From positions 19,546,563-19,610,562 of the forward strand of contig NC_044919.1 of NCBI RefSeq assembly GCF_003576645.1: a stretch of DNA of 64,000 nucleotides. The letters are read 5' to 3'. The notes beneath the pieces were generated by a model, which worked only from the letters and a program-made list of their open reading frames with translations, was not told the origin of the DNA and ran no database searches. Both the position numbers and the translations under genes were made by a program. Shown here in pieces: positions 34,075 to 43,896 of this stretch; position 1 is the stretch's first letter, and the number at the start of each line of letters is the position of its first letter. The stretch comes from Ipomoea triloba. Lineage: Eukaryota > Streptophyta > Magnoliopsida > Solanales > Convolvulaceae.

Positions 34075-34980
34075 ATGATCAAATCTTATCTTCTTGTATT
34101 TAGTGCCATGAACTGTTTCGCATGTGAGGAGCGGTTTCATCAACTTTATGGCAGCTTTGGAGTTACACAAGCATTGAATGGTCATCTTATATGGCATCCC
34201 GTGACTCAACAGTGGTAACTTTTTGGGGTATAAATGGAGGGTTTTCTTCAGCAGTTTATGTCATTGACTTCTTCATGGAGAAGAAGAAAGGTAAAGACGA
34301 TGTACCGTTCTGGTATAGAGGGAGAAAATCAGCAACGAAGTCCAAAGACTTTCAAGGAGAGAACTATCCAGAATCAACGAAGGGTGAACAGATTGCGGAG
34401 CTTCCTGATAATCCAAGCAAGCATCCTATTCCCATCCAAGGTGAATGGATCCCCAAATGCGAGGAGATCCACAACGATGGGATACTGGAGTCAGGAGAAG
34501 AGTCCCGTATAAGTGGGACTCCTACAGCTGCACATTCTGGAAAAGGAACTCCCTCAACCAAATGGAGAACCAAGGGAAGGGGAGATGAAGCCTGTGAGGA
34601 AGGTAGCAGCAGAGAAAAGGACAAGAAGGAGTAGCCACCTCTAGTTCTGTTATTAGGATAAATAGGACTTTAGATGGCTAGTTCTTGTTCTAACGTTAGA
34701 TTCCTATTAGGCTGCCCAAGGCCAAACAAAAGTTTCTATGGAATCTATTAGGATATTGATTCATTTGTAATGTTTTCGAAAATCACTAAATGAACTTAAG
34801 GAAATGTTCCAAGTGATATCTTCTTTTGATGAATCAATCTTGTCTCCATATCGCAATCTGTGTTCGAAAGGTAGTTCGAGAGGTACATGTTCAGTTTGCC
34901 TGTCTGCGTTATGTCTCGAAAAAGGGTAGTTCGAGAGATCACTTCAAAAGATATCAAACTGACTATCTACGTACCTCTAA
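34075..34980 (+). other. Spacer after pol, with an unassigned 147-codon ORF
   Basis: 34191-34634 is open (MASRDSTVVTFWGINGGF...), polar and Lys/Glu-rich, with no domain I recognise. It may be chance or a small accessory ORF. The rest has no clear coding signal. Confidence 0.35.
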
Positions 34981-35168
34981 ATGGAGGAATAAGGAGGGTT
35001 AGGGATCAATCACTCAGGGGGAAGATCCTTAACCACAGGAGTGCTTAGATGGAGGAATAAGGAGGGTTAGGGATCGATCACTCAGGGGGAAGATTCTTAA
35101 CCACAGGAGTGCTTAGATGGAGGAATAAGGAGGTTTAGGGATCAATCACTCAAGGGGAAGATCATTAA
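34981..35168 (+). repeat. 68-bp tandem repeat with purine tracts
   Basis: Units start at 34981, 35049 and 35117 (ATGGAGGAATAAGGAGG...). Each contains CAGGGGGAAGAT or a close variant, an internal copy of a polypurine-tract-like motif. Confidence 0.85.
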
Positions 35169-35637
35169 ACTAGCAAAGTCGAGAGTTTACCTTCGAGAGG
35201 TAAAACAAATGAGCTCAACGGATATATGTGGATTGGCTAATGTTGGGCATTAATGTTAGCCACGTGGTCTTCGGTTATTGACGGTTTTTCCGCTCTTAAA
35301 GGCATTATCTTGATAAGTGGGAACATGCTTATATAAATATCATCTCTTTATATCCCACTATCCAAAACCGCATTATATTTTTACCAAAATACCCTTACCA
35401 TATCTTACATACATAACCGTTATAAAGGGTATTTCTGACCTTTAAATTCGTTTAAATTAACCGAGATCCCTTTTTCGGGTCAAGCTCTCAACCCTACCCA
35501 TATATCCAACCCGAATCCACATGATATAAAAGCCAAATTCTTCTTCCTTACCCGGATTCAAGCTCAAACCGAATACCCAAAACCCCCAAATCCTAAACAC
35601 TGTACACATTCCCTCCGAAACCTCAAATCTGTCAACA

Positions 35638-38436
35638 ATGGCGTCCGAATCCTCCACATCAACCTCATCTTCCGACGCATATCAGAGGGAGTTGCAACAC
35701 ATTCGCACTCAGATCAAACAAGTCAAGGCGGGGAGTATCCTTGACAAAAATGGCTTCATCACCCACTCATCAAATCCAAAGATGGCGGAGAAAGTCCTGA
35801 AAAAGTTTGACAAGACAGGACTAATGAAATACATGACGCACGACTACCGAACCATTCACGACCTCGACTTCACAGAATGGTTCGCGAATGCTAAGGTCAC
35901 GAAGGGCAAGATTGAAAGCCGCTTCAATGAAATTGACATTACAACCTCTGTAGGTGACCTCAGAGCGGCATTCGACTTCGCGACGTCGGAGGAAGCAGTC
36001 CAGCACCTCTCGGATTACGACTTGGACAAGCAAGCTTTTTGGGATAAAATCCGATTGGAGACTGCACCGCCCAGAGCATCCTCTGCCCTCCGCAAGTTCC
36101 ACCTAAAGGAGAGGTTTGCTCTCGCTGCCGACCTTATCATGAAATTCGTGCTCGGCAAGGTGTCTCGAACTGATGAGATTAATCTGGACATCCTCAAAAT
36201 CCTCCACGCCATCTGGAACAACAACAAAATGGACTGGGCACATATCATCTTCAACTTTCTTCAACAGCAGGTGCAAAGCTCAGTCTCCAACACCAACCTG
36301 ACGATCAGTAAAAAGGTTGGTTTCAGTTTTGTTGTTCAATATCTTCTAAGTTTGAAGGGCTTAGAACTGAGGGAAAGGCGAGAGATTCATCGGAATACCT
36401 ATATGGGTAGGACGAAATCTCAAGCTTCAAAGGCTAAAGGTGTTAAGGGTGCACCTTCTCCCTCGAAGCCAAAGGGAAGGGGCAAAAGGAAAGCCCCAGC
36501 CAAGGAGAAGGAATCTGATGATGAGCCTCTGGATACCCTGGTCAAGAGGGTTGCCTTGCCAAAGAGGGCTAAGAAAGCCAAAACCATCGCCATCACTCAG
36601 ATTCGAGAGGTAACACCCTCAGTTATCCAAGTACCATTCGAAGACAGGGCGCAAGCCCAGGGGGAACCTCAGGCTACACTGGCCACTGAGGTTGAGAGAG
36701 TGCCCCCTACCAGGTCTCTGTCAGAAGCTTTATCTGTAAGTCTACATGCTGGTGATAATGCTGAGGGTACTGATGAGTCTACTGCCGAGCCTCGAGAGGA
36801 GGTTCGAGAGATTGAAGGTACTAGGATCAGTGATCCAGTACAGACAGAAGTTGAGGAACCACGAGAGGTGGTTCGAGAGATAACAGTGGAAGCTGCATCG
36901 GCAACAGAAATCCTGTCTGCTAACTCTGATGAGCTGAATGCTGAAATCACTTCTCAGTTGGATCAACGTACTGAAAATGTGTCTAGCTTGGATGACTTCT
37001 CCAAAGTGCTTCGATGGATCAACTGGAGAACAGGTCCGATTGATCAACTAATTTCGAGAGCAGCAGATATGGTGGCTGAGGAAGACTTTGCTTTAAATTG
37101 GTTAAACCTCACTGCAATCCCAGCCAATGACCTTCTGAATCTTGCCCATGAGATGCACGTAACCAGGAGAAATCTTGGTCGATCTGACAAGGGAAAGGGC
37201 ATAGCTGTTGATGCGCAAGAAGCTGAAGCCGAGCCTGTAGTGGATCCTGAATTAGAAACTCAATTTCAAGAAGATATCAGGCTCGCCACTGCATTATCCT
37301 TGGGACATCAAGTAGAGGACACGAGAGGTCCAGGAGAGACCTCTGGGATTGCTCGAGATGACTCTGAGAACCCAATACCAACAGCCGCAATCCCCTTGTC
37401 CCAAGTAAATTTCTCTGCTCTGGACGAACAGGTAGCAGCTTCGAGAGGTGAATCCGAGACCTCTGAAGCACTTGAAGTGGCTCCTAACACTGTTCTTCTT
37501 TTGCCACCACCTACGTCCACACCCTCGGTTGACAACGATGAAGCTCAGATAGTTCGAGAGGGTGAAGTTCCGTTGCTCACACTGCCAGGTTTTCCTACTG
37601 CTCCTGAAATAATTATCATTCCAGACTCATCGGAGCAGACCGAAGTGAAGTCCAATGAGCACCTAGAGCAGATTGCCCCAAGTCCTGCTGAGTCCAATGA
37701 GCACCTAGAGCAGATTGCCCCAAGTCCTGCTGGTTCGAGAGGTACTGTAGAGCAGATTGCCCCAAGTCCTGCTGGTTCGAGAGGTACTGAGGAGAACATT
37801 GCCCCAAGTCCTGCTGGTTCGAGAGGTACTGAGGAGAACGATGCGACTATCGACGGTGGAAACAGGGAAGCACCTGTCGACACTTCGTCTCCAATCCCAC
37901 CAGCAGATGACCAAGTTCCCAGCACTGGTTCGAGAGGTGACGCTGAGGGGGAACTTCTATTGGATGGAAACCTGGAAGCGTCCAATACCGAAGATCTCTC
38001 CCTGGCTGATCCAATCTCAACAGTTGCTGAAGCTGAGGCTCGAGGTTCGAGAGGTGAAGAGCAAGAAGTGATCCATCCCTCAGGTGGAAACCGGGAAGCG
38101 CCTGACATGGAGCTACCTTCGCGCTCTGAACCCAGTGTCCCTGCGACCCCTCAGACACTCAATCGAGAGGTGGACTCGCAACTGCAAGTCATGGGTGGAA
38201 ATCCGGAAGCACCCAAGTCCCCTCCGACAAAAGGTACTTCTCACTTCTCTTCTCCTACTTCTGACTATGATCGACAGGCCGAAGAAGCCTTCATTGGCGA
38301 GGTGCGTCAATTCATGGCCGATCACTCTCAGAAGATGGCTCAGATCGAACGCATACTGACCATTGTTCGCAATGCTGCAATGCCTGCGGCTGGCACAAGT
38401 GAATCTCAAGCCAACCATGACGAACTTCTCGAATAG
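35638..38436 (+). CDS. Third (env-position) ORF of Sirevirus-like element
   Basis: A 932-codon frame, ATG at 35638, ending at TAG 38434-38436. The N-terminal ~230 residues look folded and resemble plant transposon-associated proteins found in this position (KVLKKFDKTGLMKYMT, DLDFTEWFANAKV, KILHAIWNNNKMDWAHIIFN). The rest is acidic and low-complexity after a basic patch (GKRKAPAKEKE, KRAKKAKT near 280-320) that could be a nuclear localisation signal. Five direct repeats with core EQIAPSPA/ENIAPSPA lie near residues 670-735. No signal peptide, convincing transmembrane segment or fusion peptide is visible, so an envelope role is unproven. TCGAGAGGT-like DNA repeats are frequent (encoding SRG or RE(V/E/I)). 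Confidence 0.75.
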   Translation: MASESSTSTSSSDAYQRELQHIRTQIKQVKAGSILDKNGFITHSSNPKMAEKVLKKFDKTGLMKYMTHDYRTIHDLDFTEWFANAKVTKGKIESRFNEIDITTSVGDLRAAFDFATSEEAVQHLSDYDLDKQAFWDKIRLETAPPRASSALRKFHLKERFALAADLIMKFVLGKVSRTDEINLDILKILHAIWNNNKMDWAHIIFNFLQQQVQSSVSNTNLTISKKVGFSFVVQYLLSLKGLELRERREIHRNTYMGRTKSQASKAKGVKGAPSPSKPKGRGKRKAPAKEKESDDEPLDTLVKRVALPKRAKKAKTIAITQIREVTPSVIQVPFEDRAQAQGEPQATLATEVERVPPTRSLSEALSVSLHAGDNAEGTDESTAEPREEVREIEGTRISDPVQTEVEEPREVVREITVEAASATEILSANSDELNAEITSQLDQRTENVSSLDDFSKVLRWINWRTGPIDQLISRAADMVAEEDFALNWLNLTAIPANDLLNLAHEMHVTRRNLGRSDKGKGIAVDAQEAEAEPVVDPELETQFQEDIRLATALSLGHQVEDTRGPGETSGIARDDSENPIPTAAIPLSQVNFSALDEQVAASRGESETSEALEVAPNTVLLLPPPTSTPSVDNDEAQIVREGEVPLLTLPGFPTAPEIIIIPDSSEQTEVKSNEHLEQIAPSPAESNEHLEQIAPSPAGSRGTVEQIAPSPAGSRGTEENIAPSPAGSRGTEENDATIDGGNREAPVDTSSPIPPADDQVPSTGSRGDAEGELLLDGNLEASNTEDLSLADPISTVAEAEARGSRGEEQEVIHPSGGNREAPDMELPSRSEPSVPATPQTLNREVDSQLQVMGGNPEAPKSPPTKGTSHFSSPTSDYDRQAEEAFIGEVRQFMADHSQKMAQIERILTIVRNAAMPAAGTSESQANHDELLE
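37648..37836 (+). repeat. Tandem repeat in the third ORF (IAPSPA units)
   Basis: Five units of about 42 bp. The shared core ATTGCCCCAAGTCCTGCTG is identical in four or more units. Two early units read SNEHLEQ, the later ones SRGTxE. Confidence 0.85.
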
Positions 38437-39240
38437 GCAGTATGGGCTGAGGATGCAGCACGGAAAGCTGCAGATGAAGCTGCTATAGCTCGAGCAGAGG
38501 CTGCAGGTGCGAGAGCTGAATTAGCCGAGATACGAGCAGAGCTTCGAGCCTTCCAGTATTCCAGTGAACTTCGACAGGACATGATGAAAGCACTACTCGA
38601 TGATCTGTCGAACCAAGTGCCTGCCCAACTTCAAGCACTCTTCGAAGGTATGTCCACCCTCCTTTCCCGTACTGATGATGCCACCAAGGGGGAAAATAAA
38701 GGGAAAAAAGGGGAAAATACACAAGGAAGGACATCAACAACTGGCAAGAAAAGGGCAGCAAGTGAACCAGCTGGACCTCCTCCAAAAGTTCCAAAATCAT
38801 TGAGCAAACAACTGGAGGAAGCGAAAAGAGCAGAAATCTTAAGGGTCTAGCTTACACTGGAAATGGAGAAAAGGAGAGAAGAGGACAGAGAAAGGAGAAG
38901 AAAAAGACAAGAACAACAGTCAGAAGAAGAAAGAAAGATCGACCTTGTCATGACAAACTTTAAGTTTGGGAGCAGGGAAGATACTGAACAAAAACTGACT
39001 CTTGAAATATTCAAGCTTCTGAAGATCACTGGAATATCTGTTCACAGCAATATGTCTCCAGAAGAATGCATTGCATGGTGGAAAGATGGAGTGATTGATG
39101 GAGAATTCGTGGGGGAAGCTTACAGAAACTACAGGCATCTAGATGTTACAGACGAATACATAAGCCTGGTAAATCCGAAAGACCCCATCAAGACACGAGA
39201 AGCTATTAACAAGAAGAGGGAAGCCAACAACAAGAAGTAA
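38437..39240 (+). pseudogene. In-frame continuation of the third ORF beyond two UAG codons
   Basis: After TAG at 38434-38436 the same frame stays open to a second TAG at 38848-38850, then again to TAA at 39238-39240. The first piece is an Ala/Glu/Arg-rich probable coiled coil (AARKAADEAAIARAEAAG) and a basic stretch (GKKRAASEPAGPPPKVPK). The second is highly charged (EKRREEDRERRRKRQEQQ), then a folded-looking segment (WWKDGVIDGEFVGEAYRNY). Either these codons are nonsense mutations (CAG to TAG is one C-to-T change) or UAG readthrough gives longer forms. No known readthrough context (such as CARYYA after UAG) is present. Confidence 0.6.
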
Positions 39241-39520
39241 GCTCTCGTGGCCCAAACTCCATCTTATTACAGTTTATTGCTGTTTATATTGTTCTTGGTC
39301 CTATATGTTTTTGGTTTAAACTTTTCCACTAAAGCTCAGTTATGTAAACATTCCCTTAATCTCAAATATATATATCTTTTGCTGGGGGTGTTGTGTGAAT
39401 TTGCTTATTCATGCTTTAGTAGAATAATTGTCAAACTTACCATATGCGCTGAAAATAAAATCTATGTTTATCCTCTATCAAATCAGCCATATAGAGTAAG
39501 TATAAGTGTTGGCATCATCA
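39241..39520. other. Non-coding 3' region before polypurine tract
   Basis: The long third frame has ended. A 102-codon open frame (39247-39555) with hydrophobic residues crosses into the LTR and is probably chance. Confidence 0.5.
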
Positions 39521-39533
39521 AGAAGGGGGAAAT
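39521..39533 (+). other. Polypurine tract of Sirevirus-like element
   Basis: AGAAGGGGGAAAT directly before the 3' LTR start TGTTAGGAACA. Confidence 0.85.
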
Positions 39534-41233
39534 TGTTAGGAACATAATGTATTAGGTTTTGATGATACCAAAAATGTAATTTAGAATCCTCTAAAGTCTC
39601 GAAAGATAGGAATCAATGTAAGTTCGACAAGTAAACTAAGAGCGAAAATACAACCGGGTAACTTGAGCTCAACTCGGAAAATATTTAAGCTTGAGGTAAA
39701 CTTGTTGAACATCTTAGAAGTCTCGTGTTGTAATTTCATAGATAGATCAGAAGAAGGCACGGGACAACACTGGAGGAATAAGGGTCTGCGAGACATCAAC
39801 TAAGTCTCGAGACATAAGCAGAGTTCGAGAAGGGAGTTTCCAGGAGACATTTCCTTGAGACATAAGCAGAGTTCGAGATAGATATCATCTTGGTCTCGAT
39901 AAACTGACACTTCTCCAAAAGGAATGACGGTCAGGAAGCATGAATAAAGTTTGAGAAGAAGAATATCATGGAGATAAAATATTAAGGAGGTGCCAGAAGT
40001 GGATGCCACATCAGAATTCCACAACAAACGGATAGAAGGTGCACTAATCCAAAGTCGGTCTTATTCCCTAAAACGAGGATCAATGGGAATTTAAAAAGAG
40101 TAACTTTTACCAAAAGTAGCAAGTGGAGCATGGACTCAAGAAAGTGGATTATGGAATATCCACTACCAAACAAAAGGTTCAAGTTACAAGACCACCACTC
40201 CATGAAAAATGCTGAAAAGATGCAAGTCCCATACAGCATGGAGACAAATTTCAAACGGAATAATTTTCCCTCCAACGGAATTATTCCTTTACTCTCATAT
40301 AAAAAGGACGTGAAGACACAGAAAAAAGGGGGAAAAAGGAGTTCATTCGAAAATCTTAAGAGGTGTCTATTCAAACGTTCAAGTGCCTGTGCTCAATTGG
40401 AATATCATCCTGATATTCAAAATAGCGAGAAAACACATCTTAGTGTTTGAGAGAGTTACAAAGCTTAAACTGCTATACATCTAGAAGGTGACCGAAGCTG
40501 CTCTACATCGAAGTTGATTCAACGATAGCTTTGGTCAGATTGGAGCTTGTTACATTCAACTGTGACAACCAAAGGTCCTTGCTTTGGATTAAGCAAGAAG
40601 AGGCGGAGTAACCTGGCAGCTGTCTAGTGAAGATCCTGAGGCTTGAGGCGGGCTTGGTGATCAAAGCTCAAGTGCTCGAGAGGTGGAGTAACTGGAAGCG
40701 GGGAGAAAAACCTGAGGAGAGGCGGAGTAACCTGGGAGCTGTCTTGTGAAGATCCTGAGGCTTGAGGCGGGCTTGGTGATCAAAGCTCAAGTGCTCGATA
40801 GGTGGAGTAACAAGAAGCGGGGCGAAAAACCTGAGGCTTGAGGCGGGCTTCGTGATCAAAGCTCAAGCGCTCGATATTGTACTAAAAAGGGAAGTTTTAG
40901 TGCAATCCTTCCAGGGAGTTTCTGGAAGAAGAGTGGACGTAGGCGGGTTGGCCGAACCACTTAAAAATCTCTCTCGCATTTACTTTCTGTTTTATCTCTC
41001 GCTAACCTCTCGATTGCACTGCATATAAACACCTCTCGAACTAACTCAAACTCGTGCTAACTAAAAGGGGATAACTTTCCGCTGCGCATAAAACTTTGTC
41101 TTCACCTCGTGAGGTATCGAACCTAAACATCCTAAGTTCAATACACACGAGAGGTCGAAAAGATTTGCAAAATCTTATACAAGTCTATTCACCCCCCCCT
41201 CTAGACTTGTACCCCATCCCCTTGGGACCAACA
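39534..41233 (+). mobile_element. 3' LTR of Sirevirus-like element (1.70 kb)
   Basis: Starts TGTTAGGAACA, ends GGGACCAACA and is followed by CAATT. It is highly similar to the 5' LTR apart from the 54-bp repeat array and small indels. Confidence 0.95.
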
Positions 41234-41238
41234 CAATT
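41234..41238. repeat. Target-site duplication CAATT (right)
   Basis: Matches 26348-26352. Confidence 0.93.
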
Positions 41239-41416
41239 CTCCAGCGCGATCTTCTCCGGCGCGATCTTCTCCCAGCTGTGATTTCCTCGCAATTACGATC
41301 AGTAATCTCATCGCGATCTTCTCGTCGGTGAGAATTACCAAAACAATAGAATTATGGATTATATACATGCACATAACACAACCTAAAATTACAATAAAGT
41401 CCTTACTTACCTTAGC
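41239..41416. other. Flank between copia and gypsy insertions
   Basis: Continues the sequence left of the copia element (upstream region of the FRS pseudogene). It has GCGATCTTCTCC-like short repeats. No gene seen. Confidence 0.5.
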
Positions 41417-43623
41417 TGTAATACCCCGTATTTTCCTAACATTATTATTTTAATAAATATTCCCAATACGCTGCGATCGTACGTACCGGTCACGAACCGT
41501 AAAATTTTTGGAAGCTTGTGTTCGGACCCGTTTGTCCTAGGAAATGAATTATTAGACACCATACTATTATTCTTGAATTTCCTATTTAATTAAATCAGCT
41601 CATAGTAGCGAAAATTTATTTTGATCGTACATCGCTAAATTTCGCGGTGTACCGAACTTAGCCCAATTTTGAGGTTTAGTTTGAGATAAAATTTTTGGTT
41701 TCAAAATTTTTGGATTTAGAGTATTTGCTACTGAGAATTCATCTGTTTCAATCCCGGTCAGTATAAGCTAAGATATTTATTCTACTTACCACTAGAAAGT
41801 GACACATGTCACTAATTTTCACCATGTATTATTATTATATTATTTTAGAGTTGATATAACTAGCTTAAGTCTTCAATTTTATCCATTTTCCCCTCAAAAA
41901 TTCGAAATTTCCAAGAGGAAAACAAGAGAGAATATTTCATCTTCATTCTTGAGTTCAAGCTTCAACAACTAGGGTTTTCCATATCAAGATCATCTTTGTT
42001 CGGTAAATTTCTATTTTAATCGGTTCAAAAGTTTTGTCCTCCGTCCTAGATCTTGAATCCAAGTATAGTTTTCTTAAAATATGTGGTTATGATGTTATAT
42101 ACTTCCTAGGATTTGTAGGAAAATTTTGAGGTAAGAAAATCCTATTTTACTGATTATTTTAGTATAGTTAGTGTTCTCAAGGATCTAATATTATGTATGT
42201 TGTGGATAATTTATGGATTGTGTAGAAGAACCAAAGGAAGTGGAAGAGTGAGCATCTAGAGGAAGTTAGTAACATTTTCAAGAAGATAAGGTAATCTTTA
42301 TGTCCACCCAAACCTTTTTCCACCATGATATTCATGAATGTCTTGATAAAGTATGGATATAAAGATTTTAGTAGATGAAATTTGGTGTGATTGTGGTATA
42401 GCAAGAGTATATGTGTAGATATGGGTATGATATGTTGTGGTGAATATATGAAGAAGACTTGTATAAATATGTAGAATCTTATATATATACATATATACGT
42501 GTAATATTATTATTACACTTGTGAAAATATTGACAAGAAACTAAGACAGATTTCTGGCTGTAACTTCCGAGAATTTCTGGGAAAAATCGGTAAAGTATTT
42601 TGATCCAATATTTTTTTATACATGTAGTTTTATAAGTGTAGAACCTACATATAAAATTTCAAAATTTTGGGAGTAGTATAAGTATGGTTTCCGAATTATT
42701 TTCCAAAACTGGGCCAGAGAGAAGAAAATTCCGGACAGCACACTGCCAAGGGCAAAAATGGAATTTTCTGTGTTAATTCGTGACCCAAAATGACCAAAAC
42801 TTTTTATGGACAACAAGTACTATGAGTTAGGGTTCTACCATAAAAATTTCAAGTGAAAAAGAGTTCGGGAACTATCTTTACCGGCTCACTCTTTCAGACT
42901 GCGCCAAGCTGAAATTTTCTTATAAGGAGGTGGTATTATGTATATGAAACCTATGTATATACGTGTAGTATATATATATACACGTGTGATGTGTGTGTGT
43001 TTAAACTATATATATATGTACATAGATGAGGTTATAGGTATAATTAAATAAAGGTTGTATCTCTGTATATATGTGCGGTATGTGTACTTTATGTGAGTAT
43101 GCATAAATGTGGAAAATGTTATGTTAAATGCATATATACATATGTGTAGTGTGATGATGGGAAATGTGTTGAGCAAAATGTTTTGAGAGACAACACCATA
43201 CACGAAGGTAGGTTTATACTATTTAAAGTGTGTTATGTGAGAAAGTAAAGAATGAGATAAAATGAAATTATGGTGTGAGGTTGGAGACTATTCCTTTTAA
43301 CATTCACAATGGATTCACAAACATTGGGCCCTGAAGTGATTGGTGTTAACCACGTTGAGTAACCTTGTAGAAACAGATCTAGGGTTACTAGAGCTAGTGA
43401 CTAACCTGCGGGCTTGGAAGCCCGACAAGGGGTGTGCACACTAAAGGTCCTAGNAGTATGTATTAATAAGGATAGTAGATGTAAAGACTACCTTAGCATC
43501 TAAGTTGTAATAAACTTAGGTGTGGAGTAGCACCTCTGGATTTTATGCGCTTCCGTTTTGGGAAATTAGTAATTATGATTAATTATGCCTTTTTAGTATG
43601 ATGGAAAATCTGGGGGTGTTACA
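41417..43623 (+). mobile_element. 5' LTR of Ty3/gypsy element (2.2 kb)
   Basis: Starts TGTAATACCCC, ends GGGGTGTTACA, and the PBS follows. It shares the block CGTACCGGTCACGAACCGTAA and following sequence with LTRs at 50724 and 60501. It has a single N at 43454 without an obvious duplicated flank. The 5 bases on its left (TTAGC, 41412-41416) have no partner found in the window. Confidence 0.88.
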
Positions 43624-43625
43624 GT

Positions 43626-43637
43626 TGGTATCAGAGC
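43626..43637 (+). other. Primer-binding site (initiator tRNA-Met)
   Basis: TGGTATCAGAGC, starting three bases after the LTR. Confidence 0.92.
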
Positions 43638-43896
43638 CCTAGGTTGAGACCTAGGCATGAACTTTAGGGTGGAACTTTAAGAAATAAGTATTGGATCTTA
43701 AGAAGGTAAAGATGAAATTCTAGGGAGGAAATTTTTTTTAGGACTCGTGGTGAGGGTGTGATATTATTTTACTTTGTTAAGATTATGTTTGATACTTAGA
43801 ACTGGCACTATTGCACCCGATTTGGTGTACACCTGTGTAAGTTAGATAGTGATTTGTGCTTGTCTGAACTTCGTATTGATTCTGCAGTAGTTTATA

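Larger units (their letters stand above)
26353..41233 (+). mobile_element. Sirevirus-like Ty1/copia retrotransposon with a third ORF (14.9 kb)
   Basis: A full-length element: 5' LTR, tRNA-Met PBS, gag, pol, a long spacer, an env-position ORF, a polypurine tract, 3' LTR and TSD CAATT. Gag and pol of copia type followed by an extra long ORF and multiplied G-rich purine tracts fit the Sirevirus (SIRE1/Maximus) lineage. The two LTRs differ mainly in a 54-bp palindromic repeat (four copies in the 5' LTR, degraded in the 3' LTR) and in a duplicated piece around an N at 28225. TCGAGAGGT-like motifs are repeated over the whole element. Confidence 0.95.

Noticed and set aside
34191..34634. 147-codon ORF as a definite accessory gene
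   Set aside because: No recognised domain, a plausible chance length, and no sign of conserved start context; kept only as an unassigned note.
37545..38108. 187-codon antisense ORF opposite the third ORF
   Set aside because: It is the mirror of repetitive coding sequence on the plus strand, without its own domain or promoter.
39247..39555. Hydrophobic 102-codon ORF as an envelope transmembrane protein
   Set aside because: It crosses the polypurine tract into the 3' LTR, is not in the frame of the third ORF and has no other support.
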